DNA of 6,101 nt. Source: Bacteroidales bacterium UBA2764 (GTDB lineage Bacteria; Bacteroidota; Bacteroidia; Bacteroidales; Paludibacteraceae). Of the stretch, positions 3,869 through 6,101 are shown in pieces. The stretch spans positions 1 through 6,101 of the forward strand of contig DEIW01000120.1 in assembly GCA_002352705.1 (NCBI GenBank). The letters run 5' to 3'. The notes beneath the pieces are model-generated. The model was not told the origin of the DNA, made no database searches, and saw nothing but the letters and a program-made list of their open reading frames with translations. Within the stretch, counting starts at the first letter, position 1, and every line of letters begins with the position of its first letter. Both the position numbers and the translations under genes were made by a program.

Positions 3869-6101
3869 TCTTCTCCAGTATAACGGTTTTTCTTACCATA
3901 AACTACCCATTTATCCAATGCCACGAGTACGGCGGGCACTACGGTCAGCGTCAGTACCACTGCCACAAAAGCTCCCGCAGCGATACAGCCCACTATATTA
4001 CTAATCATCAGATCATCAATGAAAATCGCCATCGCTCCGGGACCGATTACCATAATCAGTCCCGAGGTGAGGATAGTACGTATCGATCCGCGGTACGCCG
4101 CGCATACGGCGTCCAGCTCCAACATCGTCTTGCGGTTCTCACGATAATAGTTGGCAAAGAGGATACCGTAATCGATAGTAGCACCCATCAGGATAGCCTG
4201 AACAATCAGATATGCCAAGTATAACATCTGTCCCGTTACCAAGCCTGATGCCACCACATTGACAAAGACCGCCGTCATGACTGCCACAACCAGAATAGTA
4301 GGTACAATGACGGAGCGGAAAGTAAGCGCCACGATAAGGAAGATAGAGAGGATTGTGAGTAGCGTGACGACATTCATCTCATGGTCAAAACCGGCTCTCA
4401 TCTCCGAGTACATCACTGATTCGCCTACATAATAATGTTCATGCGGCATACGCGCGTCCGCAAGTGCGGTGAGCGTATCCACGAACGCATAGGTCTGCGG
4501 CGATTCAGCAGGCAAGGTAGAGAGCACTACCAAGAGGGAGTGGTTCTCCTTACGCAACAGGCCTAAGCCCTCTTTGAGCTGGGACTTGACCGTTGTAGCC
4601 TGCGAGCGGACGGAATCCGGCAGTATGTCTGCCAACCGGGGGTCATAGACCAGCGTATCGCACAGATACACCAAGAGCGGTTCAAAGCCCAGACGCAAGG
4701 TGTCACAAGCACTGTGAACCGAGCCGTAGTAGTCGTACAGAAGCGACATCTGCGCCTCCGTGACCGGAGCAGACTTGACATCCGAGAGTTTCATCAGCCG
4801 CGCCAGTTTGGATGCCATCTGAGGCGCAGTATAGGTATGTTCTCCAAAGACCAGTTCGGTGAAGAGTTCTGCCTGCAGATCGGCTTTGGAAGGTCCTTTA
4901 TGCTTGACGGGAGCAGGCTCCTCTTTGGGTTGCGAGATAAACGCCGTGGCACGGGTGGTATCCGTACTCAGGAGCGAGCGTTGCACTTCCGCTATCGATT
5001 TGAAAATCTCCTCCGGGTCCAGTTCTGAAGGTTTCTTGGTGACCTGCGGTTCCTGCTTGGGCTCCTCTTTAGGCGGATTAGCCATTGCCAGGAGTTCGTC
5101 ATCAGAGAAATCTTCAATACCGAAAGCACGCAGCAGTTTGTTCAGTTCCTCGGGTGTAAGCGAGGCATTCGCGTCCGCCAGATCCATGAGATAAGCACGC
5201 TGACCAAGCAGCGTACGCTGTTCGTCAGAGATCATACCTGCCAGTCCTTTGCGTTTGAAGAGGTCGTCAACAAGCAGATGGACGTACTGCAACGGTGTCA
5301 TTTTCTTTGCCTTGCCGGGCGCATAGCCATATACCAGACGCGTCTGTATAAGGGTGGAGCCGATGAAGATAGACATCTCGTTAACCGACATCGGCAGACG
5401 TATAGCCGCAGTGTCCGTAAGTTTATGCATTTCTACGGAGGCGGCGGAGGTACGGATAGTATTCAACCGTGCTATAAAAGGCACGATGGCTATCTTGTTC
5501 CTGTCTATATCCGGCACGATAGTTGTATCCTCGGAGAGGGTGAGCGTAGAAGGATAATAGATAATCGGCGCGATAGTCTCCCTTACCGGAACCGCTGTAT
5601 CCGTCAATACCTCTTCCTCCGGTTGCTGCAGGGTATCCTGTTTCTGTGTTTCCTTCCGCGGTTCCTGTTTATGAGGTTCCTCCGCCGTGACAGGTTCATC
5701 CGGTTCCGGCGCAGGGACATCCAACATCGACTGGAGCGATTCAATCTGGTTCTTCATATCTTCATCGAGATAAGAAGCAAAAAGCGGATTGGAAGCCACA
5801 TGGGTATGGAGGAAACGCGCCATGTCCGGGAAAGCCATACGCTGCTCCACCGAGTCTTTCGAGCGCATGTAATAGAGCAACTGCATCATCTCCGGATTGA
5901 CAGCGTCCAACGCCTCGGGCGGCACCGTAGTCCCCTCCGGCATGAAATCCTTGAAATCCGTCAGCAGAGAATGTACGTGACGCGCCATTTCTCCGGGTGT
6001 CAGCGGTTGGGACATCAGCGTAGGATACGAGATGACAGACTGGATACCGGGCTGCGCCATCAGGCTGTCCACCAGGCTATAGACCGAATCTTCATCCCTG
6101 G
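3865..6101 (-). CDS. MMPL/RND-family transporter, C-terminal part (cut by window edge)
   Basis: The frame stays open to the right edge at 6101, so the N-terminus (expected membrane segments 1-7 and first loop) is missing. A GTG at 6072 is not a credible start. Residue numbers here count from that GTG. Residues 1-565 are mostly hydrophilic and match the position of the second periplasmic loop, but this loop is unusually long. It holds three distantly similar helical modules (about 24-116, 258-331, 414-500) joined by Pro/Glu/Lys/Gln-rich linkers (118-155, 331-352, 381-397). Five membrane segments follow (about 568-585, 589-607, 614-637, 665-685, 694-718), with the MMPL signature GATIDYGILFANYYREN at 630-646 in the third. 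YYVGESV (547-553) is the usual loop end just before the helices. The family uses the proton gradient to move lipids or drugs; the substrate here is unknown. The stop codon overlaps the start of the first permease, so it is part of an envelope-export operon. Confidence 0.85.
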   Translation of the reverse strand, partial: RDEDSVYSLVDSLMAQPGIQSVISYPTLMSQPLTPGEMARHVHSLLTDFKDFMPEGTTVPPEALDAVNPEMMQLLYYMRSKDSVEQRMAFPDMARFLHTHVASNPLFASYLDEDMKNQIESLQSMLDVPAPEPDEPVTAEEPHKQEPRKETQKQDTLQQPEEEVLTDTAVPVRETIAPIIYYPSTLTLSEDTTIVPDIDRNKIAIVPFIARLNTIRTSAASVEMHKLTDTAAIRLPMSVNEMSIFIGSTLIQTRLVYGYAPGKAKKMTPLQYVHLLVDDLFKRKGLAGMISDEQRTLLGQRAYLMDLADANASLTPEELNKLLRAFGIEDFSDDELLAMANPPKEEPKQEPQVTKKPSELDPEEIFKSIAEVQRSLLSTDTTRATAFISQPKEEPAPVKHKGPSKADLQAELFTELVFGEHTYTAPQMASKLARLMKLSDVKSAPVTEAQMSLLYDYYGSVHSACDTLRLGFEPLLVYLCDTLVYDPRLADILPDSVRSQATTVKSQLKEGLGLLRKENHSLLVVLSTLPAESPQTYAFVDTLTALADARMPHEHYYVGESVMYSEMRAGFDHEMNVVTLLTILSIFLIVALTFRSVIVPTILVVAVMTAVFVNVVASGLVTGQMLYLAYLIVQAILMGATIDYGILFANYYRENRKTMLELDAVCAAYRGSIRTILTSGLIMVIGPGAMAIFIDDLMISNIVGCIAAGAFVAVVLTLTVVPAVLVALDKWVVYGKKNRYTGEE

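Noticed and set aside
4563..5557. Several 67-111 codon open frames inside the MMPL gene
   Set aside because: They are other-frame shadows of a higher-G+C coding region, with no start context or known motif.
6070..6072. GTG at 6072 as the start of the MMPL gene
   Set aside because: The frame is open to the window edge, and the visible part lacks the first seven membrane segments that the family requires, so the gene must begin further upstream.

Overview
The window looks like chromosomal DNA of a Bacteroidota bacterium, probably order Bacteroidales. The best evidence is an exact Bacteroides-type promoter (a TTTG box, a 20-bp spacer, then TACCTTTG) in front of a tRNA gene. Supporting signs are A-rich start regions without Shine-Dalgarno motifs, and protein families that resemble Bacteroidales relatives. 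I cannot assign a genus from the sequence alone.

Left part, plus strand (1-1574): two accessory-type genes with A/T-rich surroundings. The first is a 230-aa Abi_2-type protein with a HEPN ribonuclease motif, a family linked to phage abortive infection. The second is a 229-aa CPBP-family intramembrane protease with all its recognisable catalytic motifs. A 113-bp gap between them holds a strong inverted repeat.

Middle (1572-2107): there is no protein-coding gene here. Just after the protease stop codon lie two diverged copies of a structured repeat. They share 5' and 3' blocks and differ in a variable internal hairpin, and several paired positions change in a compensating way between the copies. 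Next comes a tRNA-Ser(CGA) on the minus strand, with its own terminator-like hairpin and consensus promoter. The repeat copies begin with a sequence that matches the T-arm end of this tRNA, so this may be an old integration or insertion boundary.

Right part, minus strand (2108-6101): an apparent operon, read right to left. First is an MMPL/RND-type transporter that is cut by the window edge, so only its second periplasmic loop and last five membrane segments are visible. It overlaps by 4 bp the first of two paralogous ABC-2 type polysaccharide-export permeases (Wzm-like). The second permease follows after a 57-bp gap made almost wholly of 8-bp tandem repeats. No ABC ATPase is visible. The operon probably exports an envelope glycan or lipid-linked molecule, but the substrate is unknown.

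The most unusual items are the structured repeat pair (1574-1807), the octamer array that chains start and stop codons between the two permeases (2961-3019), and a degenerate threefold repeat in the periplasmic loop of the MMPL protein.
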